From: Chryseobacterium indologenes
Lineage (GTDB): Bacteria > Bacteroidota > Bacteroidia > Flavobacteriales > Weeksellaceae
Direction: 5' to 3'
Assembly (NCBI RefSeq): GCF_018362995.1
Contig: NZ_CP074372.1
Location: 2,418,001-2,482,000, forward strand
Length of the DNA: 64,000 bases
Shown piece after piece: positions 18,692-27,960 of the stretch. A program made the position numbers and the translations under genes. The first letter of the stretch is position 1. Each line of letters begins with the position of its first letter. A model generated the notes under the pieces. That model was not told the origin of the DNA, ran no database searches, and saw only the letters and a list, made by a program, of their open reading frames with translations.

Positions 18692-21085
18692 TTAAAATTG
18701 ATATTTAAGAGTTAAAATAAAGTTTCTTCCCATCTCGTTGGAAAAGAAACGAAGTCTGTTCAGATAATCTCTGTAAGACGTATCGAATACATTTCGAACT
18801 GAAAAATCAATTCCGAAATTTTTAGACAGATTTACCCCTGTCTGAATGTTCCAAAGGGAATATCCGCTTGGAGGTGTAGAAATATCCACTTCTTCATTGT
18901 AAGCATTTCCGTCAGAATCAAATAATCGGATTGGAACATTATAAACCGGAAATCTCGTTTGTTTTAAATAAGTATTATTACTTACTGTAAAATAAAAGCC
19001 TTTCCACTCTTTTTTATTGAATTCCAATGAATTATTAAAATTCGGAGGCATCATGAGAATAAGTGGCACATCGTGAGTTGTATCCTGACCATAAACGTAG
19101 GAACCACTTCCCTTGTAGGTCAGATTATCTGTGATTTTAAGCTGAGCATCAATATCTAATCCATACATTTTAGCATTGATCTGCTGATAATTATAGACTA
19201 CGAAAGCTCCTCCCCACTGTGTATTCTGATATCCCGTAGGAATTTGATTGATGAAATTTTGAGTATAAAAGAAGTAAGGGTTTACAGAAATATTCAATCC
19301 TTTTAAAACATTTGCTTTAATGTCCGCTACTAAATTAAACTGATTTCCTGTTTCACTTTTCATTCTCATATCTCCTCTTTCAATAATGGCTGCAGAATGG
19401 TGAAGTCCATCTGCAAAAAGTTCAGCAACATTCGGAGACCTCGAAACTCTGGCATAATTGAATTTCAAGTCAAAATATTCTGACGGATGATAGACAATTC
19501 CTCCGTTTACTGAAATATTATTATAACTTAAAGATGGTTTTGTAAGAATTCTGTTTTGGTTTATTCTCACTACAAAATCAGAATAATCAGCAGCATATTG
19601 TTTATTCCAGTCACTCAGATCATACCATTTTGTTACGTCATAATGATCATAATCATACCTGCCTCCCAATTCAAGATCCAATTGAGGTGCAATTTTATAT
19701 TTTAATACTGAATAAATTCCAGCATAATATCTGTCATAGTTTGGGACAAGACGTCTTGCCTCCGTCTGGGTATTGGAATAGTTGTTCTGATATCCTGCAT
19801 TAATCCCTGTTTCAAGATTCCAGTTTCCTCTTTCTATCAGGTGGTTTACATTCAATTCATTAGTTATCAATTCCAAATCCAAAGCTGGTTTTTTACTCAG
19901 TTCTTCCGTACGTCTGATATCATATTCTTTTCTATGATTGTACTGGAAACTGTAAGTAGCCGTTATTTTTCCGAAATTTTCAAATCTTTTATATGCAGAT
20001 ACTTTAGCAATATGATGCTCAATTTCCTGTTTAGGATTGTCAATATCATAGCTAAAATCTCTCTTATAGATGGGTTCCGGTGATGTAAGAGCATTACGCA
20101 AATCTTCAGAATTTCCTACATGAGAGCTTCTAAGGATTCCCACTGTGCTTTTTGTCAGATAATAATCAAATGAAAAACCTTTTTCAAATGTCATTTTCTG
20201 TACCCCAAAGTTAAATCCCGAACTCTCAAGACCGGTATTCATCAAACCATAATCAGGAGCTTCAAGGTCTCCAAGTTTTTTATAGCTTCCATTGGTTTTT
20301 ATGGCCCAGCCGTTTTCCCAGGTTTTCGCAAGTTTTACATTAAGATCAGCTCCTCTCCCGTTAGAAATTCCGGAAAGAGAAACATTTCCCATGATAGTAT
20401 CTTTTTTAGGTAAGACTTGAGGCTGTAAAACAACAACCCCGCCTACAGCTCCACCTCCATATTTCAAGGCAGATGCCCCTTTTATGACATCAATATGTTC
20501 AAAATTATTGACATCTACATTGGGTGCATGCTCCACTCCCCATTCCTGTTCGGCCAATTTTACTCCATCATTCAGAATAGAAACTCGACTTCCATAAAGT
20601 CCATGGATAATAGGTTTTGCAATATTATTTCCTGTCTTAAGAACATTAACACCGGAAATATTTGTTAAAAGATTTCCAAGGTTTTCGGTAATATTTCTTG
20701 AAATCATTGACTTATCAATAGTTTTCACAACCATACTTCCGTTGTTCTTATGGCTTCCATGAATCGTTACCGTTTCAATATCCTTGACATGGTGTTCCAG
20801 CGTAATAACCAGCTGAACATCCTGATCAACTCCTATATTTTCAGTATAATCATCACAATCAGGATGCTGAGCAATGAGTGTATACTTCCCTGCAGGGATC
20901 TTGTCAAAAGAAAATTTACCTTTCTTATTGGTTTTAGCTGTGAAGTTTCCGATTTTAATTACAGCATTTTCCAATAAGCTTTTATCGTGAAAATCCTGAA
21001 CGGTTCCTTCTACAGTATAGGTTTTTTGTGCACTTATAAATACTGATCCGCAAAAGATCAGCAGCAGGCAATATATCAATTTCAT
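18692..21085 (-). CDS. TonB-dependent outer-membrane receptor
   Basis: This 797-residue protein has a signal peptide, a carboxypeptidase-like regulatory domain (VEGTVQDFHDKSLLENAVIK, residues about 23-105), a plug domain (TENLGNLLTNISGVNVLK, GLYGSRVSILNDGVKLAEQ, VDVIKGASAL-like) and a 22-strand barrel ending NFILTLKYQF. His-rich signatures (HSAAIIERGDMRM) and the plug sequence are reminiscent of zinc/copper-type receptors such as ZnuD. The substrate cannot be fixed. Downstream is the lipoprotein and upstream a small Cys/His protein, a set that supports metal handling. Confidence 0.9.
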   Translation of the reverse strand: MKLIYCLLLIFCGSVFISAQKTYTVEGTVQDFHDKSLLENAVIKIGNFTAKTNKKGKFSFDKIPAGKYTLIAQHPDCDDYTENIGVDQDVQLVITLEHHVKDIETVTIHGSHKNNGSMVVKTIDKSMISRNITENLGNLLTNISGVNVLKTGNNIAKPIIHGLYGSRVSILNDGVKLAEQEWGVEHAPNVDVNNFEHIDVIKGASALKYGGGAVGGVVVLQPQVLPKKDTIMGNVSLSGISNGRGADLNVKLAKTWENGWAIKTNGSYKKLGDLEAPDYGLMNTGLESSGFNFGVQKMTFEKGFSFDYYLTKSTVGILRSSHVGNSEDLRNALTSPEPIYKRDFSYDIDNPKQEIEHHIAKVSAYKRFENFGKITATYSFQYNHRKEYDIRRTEELSKKPALDLELITNELNVNHLIERGNWNLETGINAGYQNNYSNTQTEARRLVPNYDRYYAGIYSVLKYKIAPQLDLELGGRYDYDHYDVTKWYDLSDWNKQYAADYSDFVVRINQNRILTKPSLSYNNISVNGGIVYHPSEYFDLKFNYARVSRSPNVAELFADGLHHSAAIIERGDMRMKSETGNQFNLVADIKANVLKGLNISVNPYFFYTQNFINQIPTGYQNTQWGGAFVVYNYQQINAKMYGLDIDAQLKITDNLTYKGSGSYVYGQDTTHDVPLILMMPPNFNNSLEFNKKEWKGFYFTVSNNTYLKQTRFPVYNVPIRLFDSDGNAYNEEVDISTPPSGYSLWNIQTGVNLSKNFGIDFSVRNVFDTSYRDYLNRLRFFSNEMGRNFILTLKYQF

Positions 21086-21267
21086 TGTAATAGATTGATT
21101 GCGTACCCTTTTTTGATAGGTACAATTGTCGTTAAAATTTGTGGGAAGGGTTGGGTTTGATTGTAAAATGTACGTTGTACGATGTAAAAAGTATAATGTC
21201 TAATGAAAAATTAGAAATCAGAAGCTGTAACTAAATATCAATTACAAGCTATCTGTTGTTATCTAAC

Positions 21268-21326
21268 AACTTTAAATCTTAAACATTAAACTTTAAACTT
21301 TAAACTTTAAGTATCAAACTTTAAAC
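21268..21326. repeat. AT-rich tandem repeat (TTAAACT unit)
   Basis: At least three adjoining copies of a 7-base AAACTTT-type unit at 21286-21310, with variants on both sides. It lies in the promoter side of the TonB operon. No gene is seen in the 21086-21343 gap. Confidence 0.65.
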
Positions 21327-21343
21327 CCTATAGAATCTATGAA

Positions 21344-21700
21344 TTAGGAAAGTGCGGGCGGCCCCCGAAGCTGAAAAGTGAATTTGGTCTGAGACCAGAT
21401 TTTCTCCTGGATGGCGATGATTTGTTTTACCTCATGGCTGTAATGCTCAAAAGTAAAACTGAATTCTTCAGGAGCTAATGTATGTCCGGTCACCAAAAAG
21501 TGGCAGGCCAGACAGTCGCCAGCTTTCTCTTTAGTAACTGCTTTCGTCACCGTGTTCTCAACTTTTTTAAGATTAAAAGCCTTAAAATAGTCTACTGAAT
21601 CATGATGGTGAAAGCTTTGAGAAAGCAGCGCGAGGAAGTACACTCCAAACAATAGCTTGGAGATAAAACTCTTTAGGTTTCTGCTTTCTTTAAAAATCAT
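21344..21700 (-). CDS. Small secreted Cys/His protein, DUF2946-like layout
   Basis: This 118-residue protein has one N-terminal hydrophobic segment (LLFGVYFLALLSQSF), a HHHD motif directly after it, a DCLACHFLVTGH motif near residue 80 and the C-terminal end FQLRGPPALS. The order helix, His, CxxCH, then Arg-Gly-Pro-Pro resembles the DUF2946 layout of small proteins often found before copper or zinc TonB receptors. It is on the same strand as the receptor 258 bases downstream. A metal-related role is inference. Confidence 0.65.
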   Translation of the reverse strand: MIFKESRNLKSFISKLLFGVYFLALLSQSFHHHDSVDYFKAFNLKKVENTVTKAVTKEKAGDCLACHFLVTGHTLAPEEFSFTFEHYSHEVKQIIAIQEKIWSQTKFTFQLRGPPALS

Positions 21701-21803
21701 GGTTCAAAATTATGAAAATAATTTAATTGTTTCCTTAAACTTTTATTAAATTACTTGTAACTATGGATAATATGTAGAAATGAGCGCGATTTTGTTACAA
21801 AAA

Positions 21804-21837
21804 AAATGCTTCATAATTTTTAGTTTATGAAGCATTT
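21804..21837 (-). terminator. Terminator after ABC-F gene
   Basis: Perfect 13-base stem AAATGCTTCATAA / TTATGAAGCATTT with a T-rich tail on the minus strand. Confidence 0.9.
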
Positions 21838-21846
21838 CTATTTTAT

Positions 21847-23772
21847 TTAATCAAGCTGTGTACCAAGACATTCCCACTCCTGTAGAGCTGTATCCAGGTC
21901 TTCCTTGGTTTTATTGTACTTTTCCAGGGTTTCATCTGAAGGGTTTTCTTTGGCAAAAGAAGCTTCCATTTCCTCTATTTTTGTTTCAAGTTCGGAAATT
22001 CTCTCTTCTACTTTCTTGATTTTATTCTGAATATTTTTCTGTTCTTTACTAACGATATTTGAAGATTGACTGCTTGCAGCTGGTTTTTCTTCCACTTTCT
22101 TAGGTTCTACCTTTACTTCCTGATGAAGTTTGGCTTTTTCTGCAGAAATTTCTCTGATTGTTTCCTTTTGTCTGTATTCAAGGTATTCATTGATATCTCC
22201 AAGGAATTCTTTCATTTTCCCGTCACGGAACTCATAAATCTTATCACAAAGTCCCTGAAGGAATTCCCTGTCGTGCGAGATGACAATTAAGGTACCTTCA
22301 AAATTCTGCAGTGCCAGCTTGATAATTTCCTTAGATTGAATATCAAGGTGGTTGGTAGGTTCGTCCATGATCAACGTGTTGAAAGGACGAAGTAACAGTT
22401 TACAAAGTGCCAGACGGTTTCTCTCTCCTCCGGAAAGCACTTTGGTTTTCTTGGTAACCGCATCTCCCTGAAAAAGGAAAGATCCTAATAAATCTCTTAC
22501 TCTAGGTCTTGTCTCTTCCGTTGCAGCATCTTCTGCTTCTTCAAGAACCGTTTTATTAGGGGTTAAAACCTCTTCCTGATTCTGTGCAAAGTATCCGATA
22601 TTAACGTTATGCCCAAGATTCCATGTTCCTGAATAATCTTTAATATCTCCCGCCAAAATTTTAGCCAAAGTTGTTTTCCCTTGTCCGTTTTGCCCTAAAA
22701 GAGCAATTCTGTCTCCTCTCTGAACGATAAAGTCTACATCATCAAAGATCTGTTTTTGTCCGTAAGCTTTTCCCAGGTGTTCTGCTTCAAAGATGATCTT
22801 TCCGGGAACCATAGACTGTACGAAACGGATATTGAATTTTGAAACGTCTTCGTTATCAACTTCAATACGTTCTATTTTATCAAGTTTCTTAATAAGTGAC
22901 TGCGCAAAAGATGCTTTTGTAGCACTTGCACGGAACTTATTAATGTTATCTTCCATCTGCTTGATCTCCGCATCCTGATTCTTTTTAGCCTGAATCAGTT
23001 TTTCACGGCGATCTTCTCTCATGACAAGATATTTGGAATAATTGGCTTTATAATCGTCAACTTTTTTGTTGTTGATATCAAAAGTACGGTTACAAACCGC
23101 TGTCATAAACTGTTTATCGTGACTTACCAGAACAATGGCTCCAGGATAGTCTTTCAAAAAGTTTTCAAGCCAGATGATAGATTCCATATCCAGGTGGTTG
23201 GTAGGCTCATCGAGAAGCATGATATCATTCTTCTGAAGAAGTAATTTTGCCAATTCGATTCTCATTCTCCACCCTCCGGAAAATTCATCGGTGATTTTTT
23301 GAAAATCATCTGCTTTAAATCCTAAACCAAATAACACTTTTTCCATGTCACCTTCAAGATTGTAGGCATCGTGGTTCATTAAAAGGTCATTCAGTTCGGT
23401 CATTTTATTAATCAGATCCGTGTAGGAATCACTTTCATAATCTGTTCTTACCGTCATCTGGTGATTCACTTCTTCAAGCTCATCTTTCCATGCGTTGATC
23501 TGCTCAAAAGCCTGCATGGTTTCAGCCCAAACCGTTCTTCCTTTTACAAAATCAAGATCCTGCTTCAGGAAACCTATAGTAACACTTCCTTCAGTCACAA
23601 CTTCTCCTTCGTAGAAATTAATTTCTCCGGACAGCATTTTCAATAAAGTGGATTTTCCTGCTCCGTTTTTACCAACGAGACCAACTTTATCATCCTTTTT
23701 AATGGTGAAATTGACATTTTGAAATAAATAATTTCCTGAATGGTGTAATCCTAAACTTTGAACCGAAAGCAT
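21847..23772 (-). CDS. ABC-F family ATPase
   Basis: This 641-residue soluble protein has two ABC domains: Walker A GLVGKNGAGKSTLLKML and GQNGQGKTTLAKIL, signatures FSGGWRMRIELAK and LSGGERNRLALCK, and Walker B DEPTNHLDM and DEPTNHLDI. There is no membrane domain. A linker and a C-terminal coiled coil (residues about 560-641, rich in Lys and Glu) match the Uup/EttA-type ABC-F proteins that act on the ribosome. Whether it is a housekeeping translation factor or gives antibiotic resistance cannot be told from sequence; no resistance-type context is present. Confidence 0.93.
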   Translation of the reverse strand: MLSVQSLGLHHSGNYLFQNVNFTIKKDDKVGLVGKNGAGKSTLLKMLSGEINFYEGEVVTEGSVTIGFLKQDLDFVKGRTVWAETMQAFEQINAWKDELEEVNHQMTVRTDYESDSYTDLINKMTELNDLLMNHDAYNLEGDMEKVLFGLGFKADDFQKITDEFSGGWRMRIELAKLLLQKNDIMLLDEPTNHLDMESIIWLENFLKDYPGAIVLVSHDKQFMTAVCNRTFDINNKKVDDYKANYSKYLVMREDRREKLIQAKKNQDAEIKQMEDNINKFRASATKASFAQSLIKKLDKIERIEVDNEDVSKFNIRFVQSMVPGKIIFEAEHLGKAYGQKQIFDDVDFIVQRGDRIALLGQNGQGKTTLAKILAGDIKDYSGTWNLGHNVNIGYFAQNQEEVLTPNKTVLEEAEDAATEETRPRVRDLLGSFLFQGDAVTKKTKVLSGGERNRLALCKLLLRPFNTLIMDEPTNHLDIQSKEIIKLALQNFEGTLIVISHDREFLQGLCDKIYEFRDGKMKEFLGDINEYLEYRQKETIREISAEKAKLHQEVKVEPKKVEEKPAASSQSSNIVSKEQKNIQNKIKKVEERISELETKIEEMEASFAKENPSDETLEKYNKTKEDLDTALQEWECLGTQLD

Positions 23773-23907
23773 CTTAATTAATAATTAGTAATGAATAATG
23801 AATTTTCGGGTGCAAAAATACGGAAAAAGAAATGAATAGCCCAGAAATAAAAAAAGCAGCCCAAAACGGACCACTTTTCCCTTAAATGTACTTGATTTAC
23901 ATACTAT

Positions 23908-24156
23908 TTATCCAGGTGTAAGCGGCGGCGTTTTCTGCCCTGCTTCTACCATTGCAATCATTTCTTTAAGACTTTGTGCAGCCTCTTTATAAGTTACCTG
24001 TCTGATCCCATGGTGAGATCCTATCTCATGCTGCAGCTCGTTTAAAGTTGTAGCCTGAGCCATTGTTATTTTTTTACTGCCGTTTTTGATACTGATTTCA
24101 GCCTCACACGTATCTAAAAGTTTATTTGCTTTTTTAAGCCATTCTGAAACTTTCAT
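23908..24156 (-). CDS. Small hypothetical protein
   Basis: This 82-residue soluble protein is mostly helical (KVSEWLKKANKLLDTCEAEI, TLNELQHEIGSHHGIRQVTY, EAAQSLKEMIAMVEAG) with a Pro-rich tail. I do not recognise a family. It lies 225 bases downstream of the DUF2235 gene on the same strand and might belong with it, but no overlap or tight spacing supports an operon. Confidence 0.55.
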   Translation of the reverse strand: MKVSEWLKKANKLLDTCEAEISIKNGSKKITMAQATTLNELQHEIGSHHGIRQVTYKEAAQSLKEMIAMVEAGQKTPPLTPG

Positions 24157-24381
24157 AATTATTTTGTTTTTAGTGATTTGAGTTTATTTTCGATTTTTTT
24201 ATTGAACATTCACAAATGAACAATTCAAAATAACGAGAATTAAAATCCAAAAACTACAGTATAACCTACCAAATTTCAAATTCAGTACTTATACTCATTT
24301 GAGCCCGATATCTTATAATTAAAAGGGAACACCTAACATGATGTCCCCTAACCTAAATTTAAAACTGGGAAGTTGTTGGTA

Positions 24382-25734
24382 TTAATTCTTAATTTCATTC
24401 AATGTAATAGCTGCCGGTGTTCTTAAAATGGAACGATCCCATATATCATTATTGGGAACACTGGTTCCGTACAGAAAATCTGCCACAAAACTGTCTTCCG
24501 GCAGATGGAGCTCAGCGGAAAGCCTTGTTTGACCGGTTTGGTCAACAGAAGTGCTGCTGGAAACATTTAATCCGTTATTGATCAATTCAATATTAATTTC
24601 CCGCTGGGATCTTTTCAGAAAACTGTTGCTATAAAGTCCGAAATTTGCTGAAATATGGGTATAGTCTGCAAATTTCCCGAAATCATAGATTGGCTTTTTA
24701 CCTGCAGAAAGATCCTTTACATATTCTTTTATTTTGATGTAAAACCGACTGAGAAAAGGATGCTTATTATAATCTGTTCCAAAATACGCATCGTTTTCTG
24801 TACTGAAAATGGATACTTGAGCATTGGTTTCTTCCAGCATCAGCTTCCCATATACTTTTGAAAGGTCATTGTATACTTTATCCCGGCACACATATGCCTG
24901 TGAAAGACCATTGGTGATCTCAATTTCATATCCGGAAAGCAGTGCATTCCAGATTTTATTTCCTTCAGCATTGGTTTTTTCATTTCTGATATCCGAAACA
25001 TAACGATGCAGATCATCAATGTGAATGAAGTTTGTAGAAATATAAACAGACTGCGGCCCTTCAAGATATCCTCCCCCAACATCAGCATGATCACCCGGCA
25101 CAAAGATTTCTTTCCAAACGGAAGACGTATTTTCCAGTTTCCGATCCTCCATTATTTTTGAGTTCTCAAAAAATCCGGTAAGCGGAAAAAAGAAACGACT
25201 TTCATTGACTGCGCAAATATGTAAAGCATTCTCTACCTGGCTAGGAATATTCAGATTATAAGTATTAAAAGGTTTGGATTCTACCGTATCAAAAGCTCCT
25301 AAAAATTTTATTCTGCAATTTTCCAAAGAATAATGAGTTAAAAGCTGATTGCAAAAAGTTCTTGCGAGCATTCCTCCTCTTCCGAATCCATAGATATAAA
25401 AGTGGTATTCTTTTGTCTGATCATGAATAATCTGCTGTACAAAATCTCCCGCTTTCTGAAGTTTATCATCGGAAGAATATCCGTTACCATAGGGTGGATT
25501 TGCACATGTTGCCATAGCAAAATTATTATCCTCACTGCCCGTTACAGTGCCAATTCCTTCGATATATATTTTTTCATCTCCAATAAATAAACTGTATAAT
25601 TTATAGATATTGGTGAACGTACCATAATAACTCTCATTGTTGTTCAGCGGTTTATCCGGTGAAAGAATATTTACTCCATTATTTCCTGTACCGTCAAAGA
25701 AAATCCCGACGGAAATCACTCTACTGCCATTCAT
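24382..25734 (-). CDS. DUF2235 (Tle1-like) alpha/beta hydrolase with Gly in place of the nucleophile Ser
   Basis: This 450-residue protein has the DUF2235 opening GIFFDGTGNN (residues 10-19), the elbow IYGFGRGGMLARTF (residues 114-127) and the Asp motif PGDHADVGGGY. These are the landmarks of Tle1-type phospholipase effectors and their relatives. In active members the elbow is GFSRG; here residue 118 is Gly (codon GGA). The rest of the site looks kept. No signal peptide is present, in line with a cytosolic or type VI-delivered protein, but no type VI genes are in the window. Function is uncertain. Confidence 0.8.
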   Translation of the reverse strand: MNGSRVISVGIFFDGTGNNGVNILSPDKPLNNNESYYGTFTNIYKLYSLFIGDEKIYIEGIGTVTGSEDNNFAMATCANPPYGNGYSSDDKLQKAGDFVQQIIHDQTKEYHFYIYGFGRGGMLARTFCNQLLTHYSLENCRIKFLGAFDTVESKPFNTYNLNIPSQVENALHICAVNESRFFFPLTGFFENSKIMEDRKLENTSSVWKEIFVPGDHADVGGGYLEGPQSVYISTNFIHIDDLHRYVSDIRNEKTNAEGNKIWNALLSGYEIEITNGLSQAYVCRDKVYNDLSKVYGKLMLEETNAQVSIFSTENDAYFGTDYNKHPFLSRFYIKIKEYVKDLSAGKKPIYDFGKFADYTHISANFGLYSNSFLKRSQREINIELINNGLNVSSSTSVDQTGQTRLSAELHLPEDSFVADFLYGTSVPNNDIWDRSILRTPAAITLNEIKN

Positions 25735-25885
25735 GTTTTTACTTTAATTTTTTTATTACAGATCCTGTTTGTGTTTTTTTCAAATAAAATCCCTAAAAGA
25801 GACATTCCAAAATAACAGAAGAAAAACAAGGTTAGGTAGAGTGAAAAGTACCAAATAAAAAATTCCGTATTTCTACGGAATCCGA

Positions 25886-26563
25886 TTACATTTTTTCAAG
25901 GGAATAAATATTGTTAATGATAGCATAAATCACTATTCCCACAGTATTTTTAGCTCCTATCTTCTCCAGAATACGCTGCCTGTGGCTTTCTACGGTTCTG
26001 GGGCTGATAAAGAGTTTTTCTCCTATTTCGTTATTTGTAAATTCCTGGCAGATGAGTTTTACCACATCTTTTTCTCTTTCAGAAAGCTCATCTTCTGTTT
26101 CAAAAAGAGAATTTTTCTTTGCAGAACCATTCATGTAAGTAAACAGCATCTGATGGTCTTCTGCCGTGAAGAAAACTCCATTTTTATCAACCATCGTGAT
26201 GGCATCAATAAATGTTTTTTTATCGGAGTTTTTAGGAAGAAATGCTGATACTCCCAATTTGACCATATATCCGAGAATAGAGGTTTTATAATGGGATGAA
26301 AGGATAATGATTTTGAGGTCGGGATATTTTTCTTTCAGGATTTCTACCAGTTCAAAACCGTTCATCGGCTTCATCTGAACATCTACAAGGGCAATATCAG
26401 GAAATTCATTTTTTGAAAGTTTTCCGAGGTCATCTATAAAATCGGGGCCGTTATCTGCAGTAAGGCATACCGATATATTTTTTTCATTGGACAGCAACAT
26501 TTTTACCCCTTCGAGGATCAGCTGTTCATCATCAATCAGCGCTAGTTTGATTTGGGAACTCAT
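25886..26563 (-). CDS. NarL/LuxR-type response regulator
   Basis: This 225-residue protein has a receiver domain (LALIDDEQLILEGV, phospho-acceptor Asp in IALVDVQMKPMNGFE, switch Ser/Lys in ILSSHYKT and FLPKNSDK) and a C-terminal LuxR helix-turn-helix (LSEREKDVVKLICQEFTNNEIGE, then SPRTVESHRQRILEKIG). It overlaps the end of the histidine kinase gene by 32 bases, so they are translated as a pair. Target genes are unknown. Confidence 0.93.
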   Translation of the reverse strand: MSSQIKLALIDDEQLILEGVKMLLSNEKNISVCLTADNGPDFIDDLGKLSKNEFPDIALVDVQMKPMNGFELVEILKEKYPDLKIIILSSHYKTSILGYMVKLGVSAFLPKNSDKKTFIDAITMVDKNGVFFTAEDHQMLFTYMNGSAKKNSLFETEDELSEREKDVVKLICQEFTNNEIGEKLFISPRTVESHRQRILEKIGAKNTVGIVIYAIINNIYSLEKM

Positions 26564-27326
26564 GATATTTTGGAATTTTTATGATTAAACGACTTCCTTT
26601 ATTCGAAAAAGTTTTTTTCCATTTGTGTGTTGCGTTCATAGATTTGATACGGGATTCTATGTTTTTTATTCCCATTCCTTTTTTTACTTCTTCATATTCA
26701 AAACCCTGTCCGTTATCAGAAATAATAACAGCCGTATTTTCAGGATAATCTTTAATATAGATCCAGAGATCAGTTGCCTCAGAATGCTTGATTACATTGG
26801 TAGTAAACTCCTGAATAATCCGGTACAGCTGCACTTCTGCGAAAAGATCTTTCTTTTCATATCCGGGCATCACCTGCAGGGATATATTAATTTTATGGGA
26901 AAGGTTGGCTATTAATTCTTCAACGTATAAAACCAATCCTACCGATTCCAGATTTACAGGGTACAATGAATGGGAAATACTTCTGGCAGCATCAATCAGG
27001 GAAGACATCTGGCCGTAGATATTTTTTTTAATCAGCTCATCACCCTGGGTATCAAGATTATTCAACCATAAAGAGAGAATATTGAGGCGGTTTCCGATAT
27101 CATCATGAATCATCACTGCAATTCTCTTCCTTTCTTCTTCCTGCGCTTTAATGTTTTCCAGTACTAATTTTTTCTGATGAAGAACTTCAGCTTCATGCTG
27201 TACGTTTTTCTCTTTGATAATTCTGGTTATAAAAGCTCTGTAGGCAAGCAGAATAAAGGATACTATAACTGTTATGGTAACAATTATAAGGATCAGCAGA
27301 TTGATATTTAAAGTTACTTCTTTAAT
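26532..27326 (-). CDS. HisKA_3-type sensor histidine kinase, probable non-ATG start
   Basis: The kinase core has the H box (ERKRIAVMIHDDIGNRL), a dimerisation helix pair and a HATPase domain with N box (EFTTNVIKHSEA) and G1 box (ISDNGQGFEYEEV). A GTG inside the H box would start the protein without its upstream Glu-Arg-Lys residues, which is unlikely. The frame stays open upstream to a stop at 27375 and encodes a membrane helix (INLLILIIVTITVIVSFILL) and a coiled coil. It has no ATG; the best start is an ATT at 27326 giving (M)KEVTLNINLL, which overlaps the previous gene by 13 bases. About 264 residues. Confidence 0.8.
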   Translation of the reverse strand: MKEVTLNINLLILIIVTITVIVSFILLAYRAFITRIIKEKNVQHEAEVLHQKKLVLENIKAQEEERKRIAVMIHDDIGNRLNILSLWLNNLDTQGDELIKKNIYGQMSSLIDAARSISHSLYPVNLESVGLVLYVEELIANLSHKINISLQVMPGYEKKDLFAEVQLYRIIQEFTTNVIKHSEATDLWIYIKDYPENTAVIISDNGQGFEYEEVKKGMGIKNIESRIKSMNATHKWKKTFSNKGSRLIIKIPKYHEFPNQTSAD

Positions 27327-27943
27327 CTGATAAAAGTATATAAAAATGAACAGTACAAAATACTCGAAAGAATATTATTGGCACTGAGAATAATATAATA
27401 ATCGTTTTCCGACAGCTCTGCAATCTGGTGCTGAATGATAAAAATAAATACCGAAACGGAATAGTAGAAAAAAATACTGGCATCTACCAGAATAAAACGA
27501 TTCTGATTCTGTACAGAGGTATTTTTAATCTCACGGATCAGGGTAAACCCGGAAAGGCAGATGATTACAATATTGGAAACCACCTTTGCAATATCTGCAT
27601 TGGACGGATAATCAAACCCATATTTTGAAATCATAAAACCTCCTGCCAGCAAACTTGTAAGCCCCAGAACATACTTCGGCCAATCCAGTTTTCTGATAAA
27701 TAAACCTGTCAGCAAAAAAAACTCTCCTGCGATATAAAAGGGATAAAGAAATGATGTATCATTGAGTCTGAAGATATAAGGCAGTGCCAGATTCAGCAGT
27801 TCAATAAAAAAAAGAAAAGCAATACAATAAAAATACTGCTTTTCTTTTTGGTTTAATATGCGGTATTTTGCTGCTCCCAGCAGTATAACAGATAGAAGCA
27901 GTGCATAGTTCAGGAATAAAATTGCTTTATAAAGTCCAGCCAT
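27314..27943 (-). CDS. Multi-pass membrane protein upstream of the histidine kinase
   Basis: This 209-residue protein has about six or seven membrane helices with short loops and no motif that I know. It could be a sensor-like membrane partner of the kinase that follows: its stop codon overlaps the proposed kinase start, and the gene before it ends 17 bases upstream. Function is unknown. Confidence 0.65.
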   Translation of the reverse strand: MAGLYKAILFLNYALLLSVILLGAAKYRILNQKEKQYFYCIAFLFFIELLNLALPYIFRLNDTSFLYPFYIAGEFFLLTGLFIRKLDWPKYVLGLTSLLAGGFMISKYGFDYPSNADIAKVVSNIVIICLSGFTLIREIKNTSVQNQNRFILVDASIFFYYSVSVFIFIIQHQIAELSENDYYIILSANNILSSILYCSFLYTFIRLKK

Positions 27944-27960
27944 TCCTCAGTTTATCGTTT

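Noticed and set aside
21847..23772. Antibiotic-resistance ABC-F
   Set aside because: The protein has the general ABC-F layout, and there is nothing in motifs or context that sets it apart from housekeeping members.
24382..25734. Type VI secretion effector call with immunity gene
   Set aside because: No type VI structural or VgrG genes are in the window, the nucleophile Ser is missing, and the small downstream gene shows no immunity-like features.
27111..27116. GTG start for the histidine kinase at 27116
   Set aside because: It would begin inside the H box and drop the conserved residues before the phospho-acceptor His, the coiled coil and the membrane helix, all of which are in the open frame upstream.
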